From positions 1-53,046 of the forward strand of contig NZ_LIRE01000743.1 in NCBI RefSeq assembly GCF_001402795.1: 53,046 nt of DNA. Direction: 5' to 3'. The notes under the pieces were generated by a model. It made no database searches. It was not told the DNA's origin and saw only the letters and a program-made list of their open reading frames with translations. This DNA comes from Pseudanabaena sp. 'Roaring Creek' (GTDB taxonomy: Bacteria > Cyanobacteriota > Cyanobacteriia > Pseudanabaenales > Pseudanabaenaceae). The number at the start of each line of letters is the position of its first letter. The stretch's first letter is position 1. The position numbers and the translations under genes were made by a program. Below are positions 42,158-49,896 of the stretch, one piece after another.

Positions 42158-43309
42158 ATGAAAAAGCAAAAAGCAGACAAGCAGAAAAGTCCCAAAGCAA
42201 AGACTTCAAAGGTGAAGGCTCCTAGAGTTATGCCCGATGTATCAGAGTATATTAAGCTGTACAAAGAGTCAAACTACCCAATTCGAGACATCGCAACACA
42301 CTATCAGGTATCAGTTTCGACGGTATATAACGCGATGGTTGCGTCTGGTTTTAGTGAATTTAGACCCAAGCACGCGCGTCTGAGTCATACAAGGATGTCA
42401 AAAGAAGAACAGGCGATCGCCCTATACCAAACAGGAGTGACAAGGACAGCCGTAGTCCAAAAACTCAATATCTCAGCTAAGACCCTCAACCAAGTCCTAG
42501 AAAAGCATGGCATCCCCATCCGCCGAGGGATCGATTTAGTCACCTCCGCCAATCGCGCCGCCCAGTATCACAAAGCCTATAACGATCACCACCTAAGCCT
42601 AAGAGAAACCGCAGAACTATTTGGAGTCTCCCACCCAATTATCCTGCGGGAACTAAAGCGCAATGGCTACCCAATTAGGCAAAGCGTAGACTCCAAAAAT
42701 CGTCCCACCTTTAAGCTAAAACACAAGCTGGGAGGCATAGCAGGATTACCCACACCAAAACTAACACCCAAACAAAAAGAGCGTCGTCAGATCTTGATGC
42801 GGATCAGGCAGAGACGCGAAGATAACCAAAAGCTCAAGCGCCTTAAGAACTACAACCGCGCCAAAGAATATTGGCAACTGATAAATGAAGGCGGGTTAGA
42901 CTTTGAGGAAGTGGGTAAACTATTTGACCTGTCAGGTAAAACCATAGAACGGGTAATTGTCCGAGCAGGAATCGACATTTCCGAAATAGCCCGCAGAGAA
43001 AAAGCCGCCGCATTCAAAGAAGAACAAGCGATCGCCCAGAAATATTGGGAGCTATATAGCAAACCGATGAGCCTAGACGAAGTGGGCGCAGTCTTTGGAC
43101 TGAGCGATTCCACTGTTAGAGCCGTGTTAATTAGACATGGATATGAAATCAGGAAGCGAGGCAGGATTGAGAACAGCGATCGCAACCAGATGAAACCAAG
43201 GCAACCGAAACCAAAAAAAAATAAGCAGCAAGCCATCATCCCAGCCGAAAATATGCAAGCAACGGGAAAAGCATTAGATATGCTAATTTCAAATACAAAG
43301 GTTAAGTAA
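42158..43309 (+). CDS. Repeat protein with five helix-turn-helix units
   Basis: 383 residues from ATG 42158, with GAGAG about 9 bases upstream; the frame opens 25 codons earlier. After a basic tail, five copies of a helix-turn-helix unit follow (cores IRDIATHYQVSVSTVYNAM, TRTAVVQKLNISAKTLNQV, LRETAELFGVSHPIILREL, FEEVGKLFDLSGKTIERVI, LDEVGAVFGLSDSTVRAVL). Each is followed by a GxPIR/GYxIR tail. A basic coiled linker (PKQKERRQILMRIRQRR) separates the third and fourth. It should bind a long or repeated DNA site as a monomer, perhaps iterons or a partition site. It is transcribed away from Rep. No named family is known to me. Confidence 0.75.
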   Translation: MKKQKADKQKSPKAKTSKVKAPRVMPDVSEYIKLYKESNYPIRDIATHYQVSVSTVYNAMVASGFSEFRPKHARLSHTRMSKEEQAIALYQTGVTRTAVVQKLNISAKTLNQVLEKHGIPIRRGIDLVTSANRAAQYHKAYNDHHLSLRETAELFGVSHPIILRELKRNGYPIRQSVDSKNRPTFKLKHKLGGIAGLPTPKLTPKQKERRQILMRIRQRREDNQKLKRLKNYNRAKEYWQLINEGGLDFEEVGKLFDLSGKTIERVIVRAGIDISEIARREKAAAFKEEQAIAQKYWELYSKPMSLDEVGAVFGLSDSTVRAVLIRHGYEIRKRGRIENSDRNQMKPRQPKPKKNKQQAIIPAENMQATGKALDMLISNTKVK

Positions 43310-43380
43310 TCTGCATTATGAATAGCTTTTGCTGTAAATGTTACTTGTTTACAAAAACATATTAATCAGATTATTGAACA

Positions 43381-43450
43381 TAGTGTTTTTTTGATTAATG
43401 ATATGCGTAACCAAAATCAACGCTGATCTTCATATACCCTCTGGGTTTCA
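43381..43450 (-). repeat. Degenerate duplicate of the downstream gene's 3' end
   Basis: 70 bases here match 43612-43681 with nine differences by my count and no gaps. Read on the minus strand it ends ETQRVYEDQR and stop, against ESQRVYEDRR in the intact gene. Codon-like changes suggest a paralogous gene once stood here and decayed, leaving its C-terminus and terminator side. Confidence 0.7.
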
Positions 43451-43582
43451 GCACCATACCTAGAGAGGAACTAACATTTAGGGTGTCTCTATATTATTGA
43501 CAATAGTAACGATAAATCAATGGTTTTAACCTTGCATTATTGAGAATACAGCTATTTTTCGAGAGTCCCTTCAGTTGATTTT

Positions 43583-43622
43583 AAAAAACACTATAACCAA
43601 TTCATTGGCTATAGTGTTTTTT
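43583..43622. terminator. Bidirectional terminator between convergent genes
   Basis: AAAAAACACTATA (43583-43595) pairs with TATAGTGTTTTTT (43610-43622), with an inner CCAAT/ATTGG stem. A-run and T-run flank the stem, so it can stop transcripts from both sides. The decayed copy near 43381 keeps one arm. Confidence 0.75.
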
Positions 43623-43647
43623 CGATTAATGATCGGCGCAATCAAAA

Positions 43648-44334
43648 TCAACGCCGATCTTCATATACTCTCTGACTTTCAGGCAAAACCCAAAGAGCGC
43701 ACAAACCTTTAGTAACGTACTTACCATTAAGAATAATCAAAGCATCCTTGAGGTTTTGCTGGTCTTGCAGACAGGTCTTTAAAATGTCTCGATTCCAGTC
43801 CACGAGGTTCTTTGCCATTTTGCCATTATCACTAGCTAACCAGTCTAAATCCTTTACTGTCTGGGGATTGAGACTAGGCTGAGGAGTTACTACTTTAGCG
43901 ATCGCCAAACCTGAAACCAGACCCGCCGCTAAGCCAATCATCAACATCCCTGCACAGAAACCAATGAAAGGTAAGCTAATCGCCCGCCAATATCCTTGGG
44001 ATTCCTGATGCTGTTTGTTTTTGATGATATTAGCGATCGCCTGACTAATCGCTACCTCCTGCTCCTTAACCGCAGTCTCGCGCAGAGTCGCCAGAAAGTC
44101 ACGAAACTTTTGGATACCAACATCGAAGCCCTTGGCTAAGGCACTTTGGAGTAGGTTGGGCGCAGTGGCAACTGTCGCGGCTACCTGAGCATTAGACAAG
44201 AAAATCGCAATGTAAGGATCGTTCTGGGGAATGCCAGACTTAGCCACAATCTCGTAAATTTTGGCTTTGACAGTGGGATCGTAGTCATGGATGGCAATAT
44301 CCAGATAGGTTTTAGGTTGAGGATCACTATTCAT
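43648..44334 (-). CDS. Membrane protein of the plasmid ParA cluster, 228 residues
   Basis: Start ATG 44334 is one base after the stop of the ParA-like gene (TAGTATG), so the two are coupled. The frame is open further upstream inside that gene. The N-terminal half is soluble and helical. About residues 125-160 hold one or two membrane segments (SLPFIGFCAGMLMIGLAAG and GLVSGLAIAKVV). The C-terminus is soluble (DWLASDNGKMAKNLVDWN). No family is assigned. Together with the ParA-like ATPase and the HTH protein it may anchor plasmid segregation or mobilization to the membrane. Confidence 0.7.
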   Translation of the reverse strand: MNSDPQPKTYLDIAIHDYDPTVKAKIYEIVAKSGIPQNDPYIAIFLSNAQVAATVATAPNLLQSALAKGFDVGIQKFRDFLATLRETAVKEQEVAISQAIANIIKNKQHQESQGYWRAISLPFIGFCAGMLMIGLAAGLVSGLAIAKVVTPQPSLNPQTVKDLDWLASDNGKMAKNLVDWNRDILKTCLQDQQNLKDALIILNGKYVTKGLCALWVLPESQRVYEDRR

Positions 44335-44335
44335 A

Positions 44336-45055
44336 CTAGGATTTAGATTCTTTTTTCTGGACGTTTTGAGGCAGGAGATTGGTGGACTCAAAGGCTTTGT
44401 AAGCATCTCTGAGGAAGGTTTTGATCTGATTCCTGCCAATGATGCCAAATTCGGAGTAGTTAGAAGCCTCCTCAAAGGTTAGGCGTTTAGCATTGATTTC
44501 AATGCGCCTACCATCTCCTAGCTTTGGGAAATCAATCACAGCTACACCATATTCGGCGATCGCCTTCTGGATCGCTTCATGCTCGTGGAAATAACCCCAT
44601 TCATCACAACGACCCCAGTTTTTGATAAACACATGGGTGATGTAGCCTTGGTAATGTTCCAGAGACTCGATGAATAGCTCGATTGAGTCACTTTCCCCAT
44701 CACTGACGAACCACTTGGTGAAAGACACGCCATGCTCTTTGCCCAAGTCTAGCAAGCCTTTGGTGTTAATCCATTGCGATACAGCACGATGAGCTTGAGC
44801 GGGTAAATTGACCACAACCGTTTTCTTGAGTGCATAGTCAAAAATTGAATCAGGGACATCCGCCATTTTTTCATTTTCAGAGAAAAAAGCAGCCTTACTG
44901 TCTTTGTAAATGTTGAGGACAGTGGGATTACTACGATCCGCTTCAATACCAGCCAACGGGATGGCACGATCCTTGAGGTATTGGAGCATGGTACGCGCAA
45001 CCCAGCTTTTACCCACGCCACCTTTTTCACCATCGATCAGGTTAATAATTGCCAT
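44336..45055 (-). CDS. ParA/MinD-like ATPase
   Basis: 239 residues. The deviant Walker A motif GEKGGVGKS (residues 9-17, with the signature lysine K11) marks a ParA/MinD family ATPase. GIEADRSNPTVLNIY and VVVNLPAQAH provide the Walker A' and B positions, though D-to-N differs from the classical motif. THVFIKNWGRCDEWGYF is unlike chromosomal ParA, as in plasmid mobilization ATPases. It should dimerize with ATP to position plasmid or conjugation components. It lies between the HTH protein and the membrane protein, spaced 11 bases and one base respectively. Confidence 0.8.
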   Translation of the reverse strand: MAIINLIDGEKGGVGKSWVARTMLQYLKDRAIPLAGIEADRSNPTVLNIYKDSKAAFFSENEKMADVPDSIFDYALKKTVVVNLPAQAHRAVSQWINTKGLLDLGKEHGVSFTKWFVSDGESDSIELFIESLEHYQGYITHVFIKNWGRCDEWGYFHEHEAIQKAIAEYGVAVIDFPKLGDGRRIEINAKRLTFEEASNYSEFGIIGRNQIKTFLRDAYKAFESTNLLPQNVQKKESKS

Positions 45056-45066
45056 AAGTTTGCTTC

Positions 45067-45660
45067 CTAATAACGATTGTAGTGTTTCAAGATTTTCTGT
45101 TGTGCTAAGTAGTCATCATCGTCGTCATCGTCTACAGGGACAGACTTGGGGACAATACTTTTGGGCTTGCTAGACTCAGCCTGATTAGTCTGTTTTAGAT
45201 CCGAATTCATTCTGGTAGTCGTAGGTTGAACGTCCTTGGTTAAGCCAATAACATTCTGATTAATAGGCGGTGAACTAGGATAATCATCCGAAAACTTTGC
45301 GGGTTCTGACGGCAAAATTGACAGAGTAGGAGCACCCGAAGCTTTTGCGGCTTTAGTAGCATCGCGTTTGGCTTTTGCTGCCGCCTTTTTATTTTCCACA
45401 TCGATCTTCTGTAAATACTTTCGTACTATCTGTCCAGAGATGGCAATGTGTAGTTCATCGGCAAGTTTGTTGCTGACTTCTTCATAGGTATATCCCAGAG
45501 CGATTAGAGATCTAATCCCACTTTCCAAAGCTCGGATGATGTCGAGTTTGGTTTTGGGGTTGTTTTTCTTCTGAGGTTCATTGACCCAGCGCTCTGATAA
45601 AGCTACTAATTTATCCGTATCTAAGTCCGCTAACGATGAACGTGAGGGATCTTCAGTCAT
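45067..45660 (-). CDS. HTH-type DNA-binding protein of the ParA cluster
   Basis: 197 residues. Residues 40-85 (IRSLIALGYTYEEVSNKLAD, then ISGQIVRKYLQKI) form a helix-turn-helix with a wing-like tail. A long disordered, Pro/Ser/Lys-rich region follows and ends in seven aspartates and YLAQQKILKHYNRY, possibly a contact point for the ATPase. It probably binds sites in the 45661-46425 region and acts as the partner of the ParA-like protein (inference). No ParB catalytic domain is present. Confidence 0.7.
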   Translation of the reverse strand: MTEDPSRSSLADLDTDKLVALSERWVNEPQKKNNPKTKLDIIRALESGIRSLIALGYTYEEVSNKLADELHIAISGQIVRKYLQKIDVENKKAAAKAKRDATKAAKASGAPTLSILPSEPAKFSDDYPSSPPINQNVIGLTKDVQPTTTRMNSDLKQTNQAESSKPKSIVPKSVPVDDDDDDDYLAQQKILKHYNRY

Positions 45661-46006
45661 TGTTTTAGCTGTTATTTAGTGGATGTAAATTCCTAAACTG
45701 TTGTCAAAAAATCCCCCAACATGGAAATCTTTGACCCAGATTAATTTCTATATTGGTTTTAATACCTCCCAGTTTATTACTTTTTTCAATCATACCCATT
45801 GCTAAAGAATATTGGTTTGCTTTGCTTAATAAGATTTTTACAATTTGTTAACGACCATGTAATTCCTGTCAATATCTGGCATCTCAGAGTTTAGTTTGCC
45901 AAGAAAGTATTAAGTCAATCCTTGTCTTAGATTATTTTTATACTCAGACCTTAATTTCTATGTCTTAAGTATTATTTTTGAGTGATAATTCTGTACGGTT
46001 TGTTTA

Positions 46007-46074
46007 CCAAAGCTGTACCTTTTATCGTTCCAAAATGATTCCAAAGTTGTACTAAAATGATTCCATAGTTGTAC
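46007..46074. repeat. CCAAAGTTGTAC repeats, two in tandem with period 22
   Basis: The motif occurs as CCAAAGCTGTAC (46007-46018), CCAAAGTTGTAC (46041-46052) and CCATAGTTGTAC (46063-46074). The last two sit in 21-base direct repeats (46032-46052 and 46054-46074) that differ at one base. They may be binding sites for the HTH protein or MobC. Confidence 0.65.
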
Positions 46075-46204
46075 GGATCGATGACGCAGCTACAACGATT
46101 TTGCGTCGTTTGATGGGGATGCGTCGCGTGTAGCAAGCTATGTTGCTTGTCGGACAAAAAAATCGCTATCGCTCAATTTTTGTTCGACGGCAACATTACG
46201 CTTG

Positions 46205-46227
46205 CCAAAGGGGAGTACCCCCTTTGG
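46205..46227. other. Candidate oriT hairpin
   Basis: CCAAAGGGG (46205-46213) pairs with CCCCTTTGG (46219-46227), preceded by TTACGCTTG and followed by AATCCCCCC. Hairpins of this kind with flanking runs of C occur at transfer origins beside MobC genes, and mobC begins 200 bases downstream. The nick site is not identifiable. Confidence 0.5.
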
Positions 46228-46425
46228 AATCCCCCCAATCCAAATGATAAAAAGCAAAGAAATTCAAAAAACAAACTAAATACAGAATTAATACTTTAAA
46301 ATTTAAGGGTGTGTAGGTAAAGATTAACTGTAAGAGTAACTGATAGCTGCGGCTTATCAAATTCTTTGTGATTTGTATATATTTTTGACAACAATTAAGC
46401 AGGATAAACTTTAGGAATAACAGCA

Positions 46426-46842
46426 ATGACTTTATCCGTTAAACTGACAGTGCGAATGACTGAAGATGCGAAAGCTTCATTAGACAAGAAGGCAAGTAAA
46501 CTGAAGGTCAAGCCAAGTGAGTTTGTTCGATTTGCAACTGATAATTACGATCCACAGACACTACCAGTTCAACAGCCCAAAGTTGATTGGGACACATATC
46601 ACCTGCTTGGGGAACTTAAATTTGAGTTGAATAAAATTGGGACAAACATTAACCAGTTAGCCCATGATGCAAATCTAAGTTTGTTGATGGGGAGTCCAAT
46701 GCAACCCCAACTTGATGAACTGACTGATTTATCTAACCGTATCAATCAAGCTATTGGTTTGATATTTGGTGTGAGGTCTCAAATTATAGAGATAGCAGGT
46801 TTAACCTATAAAGCAGAAAAAGAGGATGATTGGGAAAATTAG
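46426..46842 (+). CDS. mobC: MobC-like relaxosome accessory protein
   Basis: 138 residues. The N-terminus (SVKLTVRMTEDAKASLDKKA, then SEFVRFAT) is a ribbon-helix-helix, and the C-terminal ELNKIGTNINQLAHDAN motif is the hallmark of MobC/MbeC mobilization proteins. Ribosome site AGGAATAACAGCA precedes ATG. It binds oriT DNA and helps the relaxase nick it. Its last 17 bases overlap the relaxase gene, a usual coupling. Confidence 0.88.
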   Translation: MTLSVKLTVRMTEDAKASLDKKASKLKVKPSEFVRFATDNYDPQTLPVQQPKVDWDTYHLLGELKFELNKIGTNINQLAHDANLSLLMGSPMQPQLDELTDLSNRINQAIGLIFGVRSQIIEIAGLTYKAEKEDDWEN

Positions 46843-48349
46843 CAAAGGAAGTGGCTTTCGGGGATGTCTATACTATGTACTGGGCAGAACTGGAGCAGAA
46901 ATAATTGATACGAATATGGATGGTGACAGTCCACGCAGTCTAGCAAATGAATTTGCAATATCTCGCCAACTTCGCCCAAAGCTGAATCAAGTAGTTTGTC
47001 ACGTAGCACTTAGCCTTCGTCCTGAAGAGCATCTTAGCAATGCTTCTTGGCAGAGAGCGATCGCCCAATATCTCAAAGAAATGGGCTTTACCAATAATCA
47101 GTATGTGGCTGTAAAGCATACTGACAAAGAAAATCACGAACACATTCATCTCGTGACCAGTCGGGTGCGGATGGATGGCTCAGTGGTTTCTGACAGTTGG
47201 GATTGGACGCGCAGCCAAGATGTAATCCGCAAACTAGAGCAGAACTTTGGACTAGCGGCTGTACCATCAAGTTGGGAGAGCAATCGCCAAGAGCAAACTA
47301 AAAGTCAGATAGATAAGGAATTAGAAACGGGCAAAGCCACTGTAAAGCGTCAACTTGCAGACAAGATCGATGCAACTTTGGTAAATACCACTTCACTACC
47401 AGATTTTATTGAGCAATTAAATCTTGAAGGGATTGAAGTTAGGGTTGACCGAGATCGCAAGGGAAAACCGAAAGGAATTGCTTACAAATTTGATGGAGTG
47501 AGCATGGCTGGCTCCAGTGTGGGCAAGGCTTATTCCTTACCGCGTATCTTGAAACGGATAGAAAGTGTCTCTGAGCAGAGGATACACCCTAATATTTCCT
47601 CTATGGCATCTCACATATCGCAAGTAATCAGAGAGCAAGTAAAAACAGGGATGACCATGCCTCAGTTGATTGAGCAATTGAAACATTCAGGAGTAGATGC
47701 TCATGTCAAATACACGCGCACCAAAAAGATTAAAGGCATTTCCTATAGTTTGGGAAGTAACAGCATTCAAGGTAATGAGCTAGGGAAAGAGTTTAGCTGG
47801 GGAGGACTTCAGAAGTATTTACAGGTCAGTTACGATCCAGCACGCGATCGCTCGATTATTTTAGAGATGCAAAGTGCTGACCAAAAGGCGATAAATCAGC
47901 TTGCAGATTCGGTTCATCAAGCCGAACAGGGTTTATCAGATAGCTTGTTAAACGAGCTTGTGATTGAGTTAGAAAAACAGCGATCGCTTAAAGTCCGTAA
48001 ACCAGACCAATTTGAAAATATTACTAAAGCGGAAATCTCCATTAACTTAGAGCAGGGCAGAATTGATGGCGCTCAGATGATTGCAGCAATCTGTCATCAA
48101 CTCCTCAACGAGCTAGTGGCTGACAGTTTTGGAGAAGTGGGTAAAAATTCTTACGGTATCCTACGAAGTGGAGATAGTCTCACCGTTGAGAGATTAATAG
48201 GCGATCGCCAAGTTATCTTGCAAGCTGAGGGGCAAGAAATTAAATTAGTCAACTTGAGTGAATTGGACATTCAAGAATTTGGTCAGGCTTGGCAGCATCG
48301 CTCTCAAGCACAAAAACAAAGTATTGATTCACAACCCAAAATTGGTTGA
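46826..48349 (+). CDS. mobA: MobA-type relaxase (MOBP-like)
   Basis: 507 residues. The catalytic tyrosine is Y16 or Y17 (RGCLYYVLG). The three-histidine metal motif lies in KHTDKENHEHIHLV (H98, H104, H106, H108). This nicks and covalently holds one strand at oriT. From about residue 190 two copies of a 55-residue module follow (IEQLNLEGIEVRVD, then GIAYKFDG; IEQLKHSGVDAHVK, then GISYSLGS), each ending in a GxxxGKxxSW/SL segment and, in the second, SYDPARDR. The same module occurs in the giant polymerase-like protein at 3305. No primase or conjugation genes follow, so it is mobilization, not self-transfer. Confidence 0.88.
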   Translation: MIGKISKGSGFRGCLYYVLGRTGAEIIDTNMDGDSPRSLANEFAISRQLRPKLNQVVCHVALSLRPEEHLSNASWQRAIAQYLKEMGFTNNQYVAVKHTDKENHEHIHLVTSRVRMDGSVVSDSWDWTRSQDVIRKLEQNFGLAAVPSSWESNRQEQTKSQIDKELETGKATVKRQLADKIDATLVNTTSLPDFIEQLNLEGIEVRVDRDRKGKPKGIAYKFDGVSMAGSSVGKAYSLPRILKRIESVSEQRIHPNISSMASHISQVIREQVKTGMTMPQLIEQLKHSGVDAHVKYTRTKKIKGISYSLGSNSIQGNELGKEFSWGGLQKYLQVSYDPARDRSIILEMQSADQKAINQLADSVHQAEQGLSDSLLNELVIELEKQRSLKVRKPDQFENITKAEISINLEQGRIDGAQMIAAICHQLLNELVADSFGEVGKNSYGILRSGDSLTVERLIGDRQVILQAEGQEIKLVNLSELDIQEFGQAWQHRSQAQKQSIDSQPKIG

Positions 48350-48371
48350 TCTATGATGAGCTGCTTTGCAG

Positions 48372-48416
48372 CTAGTCAAGGAATGGCGATGATTCGCGCT
48401 GCCATTTCTTGACTAG
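48372..48416 (+). terminator. 16-bp terminator after the relaxase gene
   Basis: CTAGTCAAGGAATGGC (48372-48387) pairs with GCCATTTCTTGACTAG (48401-48416) with one G-U pair and a 13-base loop. TTCT follows. The right arm is close to the MarR operator motif. Confidence 0.65.
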
Positions 48417-48435
48417 TTCTATAATATTACTAATC

Positions 48436-48447
48436 AGAATAGTTCTA
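48436..48447. promoter_or_regulatory. MarR operator candidate upstream of the regulator gene
   Basis: AGAATAGTTCTA here is the exact inverse of TAGAACTATTCT at 49026-49037. A related CTAGTTCTATAA lies at 48413-48424. The shared motif before the regulator and before its target suggests autoregulation. Confidence 0.6.
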
Positions 48448-48458
48448 ATGACAGTCAA

Positions 48459-48911
48459 ATGACCTCAACACAAAATAAATCTGTCCAAGCTGCCCAAGAA
48501 GAATTTATTCCCACAATGCGCGAGTTAGTCAGAACCTATCAAACATTTTCGGCTTATTCCGAAACCCATATCCGCCAATTTGATCTTACGCCTGCTCAAT
48601 TTGATGTGATCGCGTCCCTTGGTAATACTGATGGCATGAACATGGGGGAGTTAGGCGAAAAAACTTTAATTACTAAAGGGACTTTGACTGGGGTAATTGA
48701 TCGCCTAATCCAAAAAGAATTAGTAACTAGAGAAACACCTCTAGATAATCGTCGATGTGTGAATGTGCAGTTAACGCCAAAGGGACAAGAGGTTTTCGAG
48801 CAGGTCTTTCCAGTCCATATTGCTCATATTAAAGAAAGGTTTGAGAAACTAGAACCCTCAGAATTACAGTTACTCAAAGTTTTACTCAACCGTCTTAGAC
48901 AGGCTTTTTAA
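48459..48911 (+). CDS. MarR-family transcription regulator
   Basis: 150 residues. Winged helix-turn-helix: FDLTPAQFDVIASLGN, GELGEKTLITKGTLTGVIDR and LVTRETPLDNRRCVNVQLT are the typical MarR helices and wing (DNRRxxxVxLT). It likely represses the two enzymes downstream and itself, releasing DNA when a phenolic or quinone compound is present (inference from gene content). Matching operator motifs lie in both intergenic gaps. Confidence 0.9.
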   Translation: MTSTQNKSVQAAQEEFIPTMRELVRTYQTFSAYSETHIRQFDLTPAQFDVIASLGNTDGMNMGELGEKTLITKGTLTGVIDRLIQKELVTRETPLDNRRCVNVQLTPKGQEVFEQVFPVHIAHIKERFEKLEPSELQLLKVLLNRLRQAF

Positions 48912-48914
48912 ATT

Positions 48915-48950
48915 TGAGTGGCAGCACAAAGTGCCGTTACTCATATTTTG
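48915..48950 (+). terminator. Weak terminator after marR
   Basis: TGAGT (48915-48919) and ACTCA (48939-48943) pair outside, GGCA (48920-48923) and TGCC (48932-48935) inside, with a small bulge. TATTTTG follows. Confidence 0.4.
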
Positions 48951-49015
48951 ATTTTTCATTGCATCATCCTGTTGGCTTATTGACAACTTAAGCTACAGAA
49001 ACTAACTTATAAATA

Positions 49016-49037
49016 TAGTTCTAACTAGAACTATTCT
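49016..49037. promoter_or_regulatory. MarR operator candidate upstream of the dioxygenase gene
   Basis: TAGTTCTA (49016-49023) and TAGAACTA (49026-49033) form a perfect palindrome with a 2-base centre. It extends to TAGAACTATTCT, the inverse of the motif before marR. It lies 27 bases upstream of the dioxygenase ATG. Confidence 0.65.
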
Positions 49038-49063
49038 AAATAAAACATAGCTTTGTCAACATT

Positions 49064-49840
49064 ATGGACAGCTTACCCACAATTTTTGTATCCCACGGTG
49101 CGCCAGATTTACCGATTCGGGAGGGTGCGGTTAGGGATTTTTTGCGATCGCTGCATCAGCAATTTCCTAAGCCCAAAGCAATTTTGGTGATCTCGGCACA
49201 TTGGCACTCTGATTCCCCAATGGTGAGCGCTGTGACTAAGCCTAGAACTATCTATGACTTTTCAGGATTTCCCAGCCAACTCTATGAATTGAACTATCCT
49301 GCATTAGGAGCGCCAGAACTGAGCGATCGCGTAGTTAAACTACTAACACAGGCAGGTATTTCCTGTGGAACTCATCCCAACAGAGGCTTAGATCATGGAG
49401 CTTGGACACCCTTGTTTCTAGCATATCCAGCCGCCGATATTCCCGTGACGCAGCTATCAATACAGTCCTACCGCGATCCTCTCCATCATTGGCAAATAGG
49501 ACAAGCTTTAGAATCTTTACGCCATGAAGGTGTGTTGATTATCGGCAGTGGTAACGCCACCCACAATATGTACGCTTTTAATGAATCCTACAATGCCGAA
49601 CCTCCTGATTGGGTGCGTGTTTTTGATCAATGGCTTGCCCAAAACATTTCTGAAGGTAATCAGGAAGCATTACTGCAATACCGACTACGCGCCCCCTATG
49701 CCAAAGAGAACCATCCCACAGATGAGCATCTAATGCCTTTATTTGTGGCGATGGGGGCAGGAGGTGCGAAAGGGAAGCAACTGCATAGTAGTTATATCTA
49801 TGGTGTTTTCAGTATGGCAGCTTATGCATTCACAAGTTGA
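49064..49840 (+). CDS. DODA-type extradiol aromatic ring-opening dioxygenase
   Basis: 258 residues. FVSHGAPD (H11), ISAHWHSD (H46, H48), LDHGAWTPL and GSGNATHNM contain the metal-binding histidines of the class III extradiol (LigB/DODA) fold. It opens catechol-type rings, such as DOPA, with iron or zinc. Upstream MarR and downstream glutathionyl-hydroquinone reductase form a quinone/aromatic detoxification cassette seen in other bacteria. Length is normal. Confidence 0.88.
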   Translation: MDSLPTIFVSHGAPDLPIREGAVRDFLRSLHQQFPKPKAILVISAHWHSDSPMVSAVTKPRTIYDFSGFPSQLYELNYPALGAPELSDRVVKLLTQAGISCGTHPNRGLDHGAWTPLFLAYPAADIPVTQLSIQSYRDPLHHWQIGQALESLRHEGVLIIGSGNATHNMYAFNESYNAEPPDWVRVFDQWLAQNISEGNQEALLQYRLRAPYAKENHPTDEHLMPLFVAMGAGGAKGKQLHSSYIYGVFSMAAYAFTS

Positions 49841-49896
49841 AGTGGGTGCAAAGATTTCACTTCAGTAGAATTCAATAAAATTTAGGAGTAAATAAA

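Larger units (their letters stand above)
43310..43647. other. Intergenic region with a decayed gene end
   Basis: AT-rich spacer between convergent genes. It contains a degenerate copy (43381-43450) of the 3' end of the gene at 43648 and a bidirectional terminator (43583-43622). Nothing else is seen. Confidence 0.6.
45661..46425. other. Mobilization intergenic region (candidate oriT and centromere-like repeats)
   Basis: 765 bases without a gene between divergent operons. AT-rich at 45700-46000. Repeats at 46007-46074 and a hairpin at 46205-46227 follow. A second imperfect inverted repeat lies at about 46140-46196 (arms ending GACAAAAA and TTTTTGTTCGAC). The region likely holds promoters for both operons and the transfer origin. 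Confidence 0.55.
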
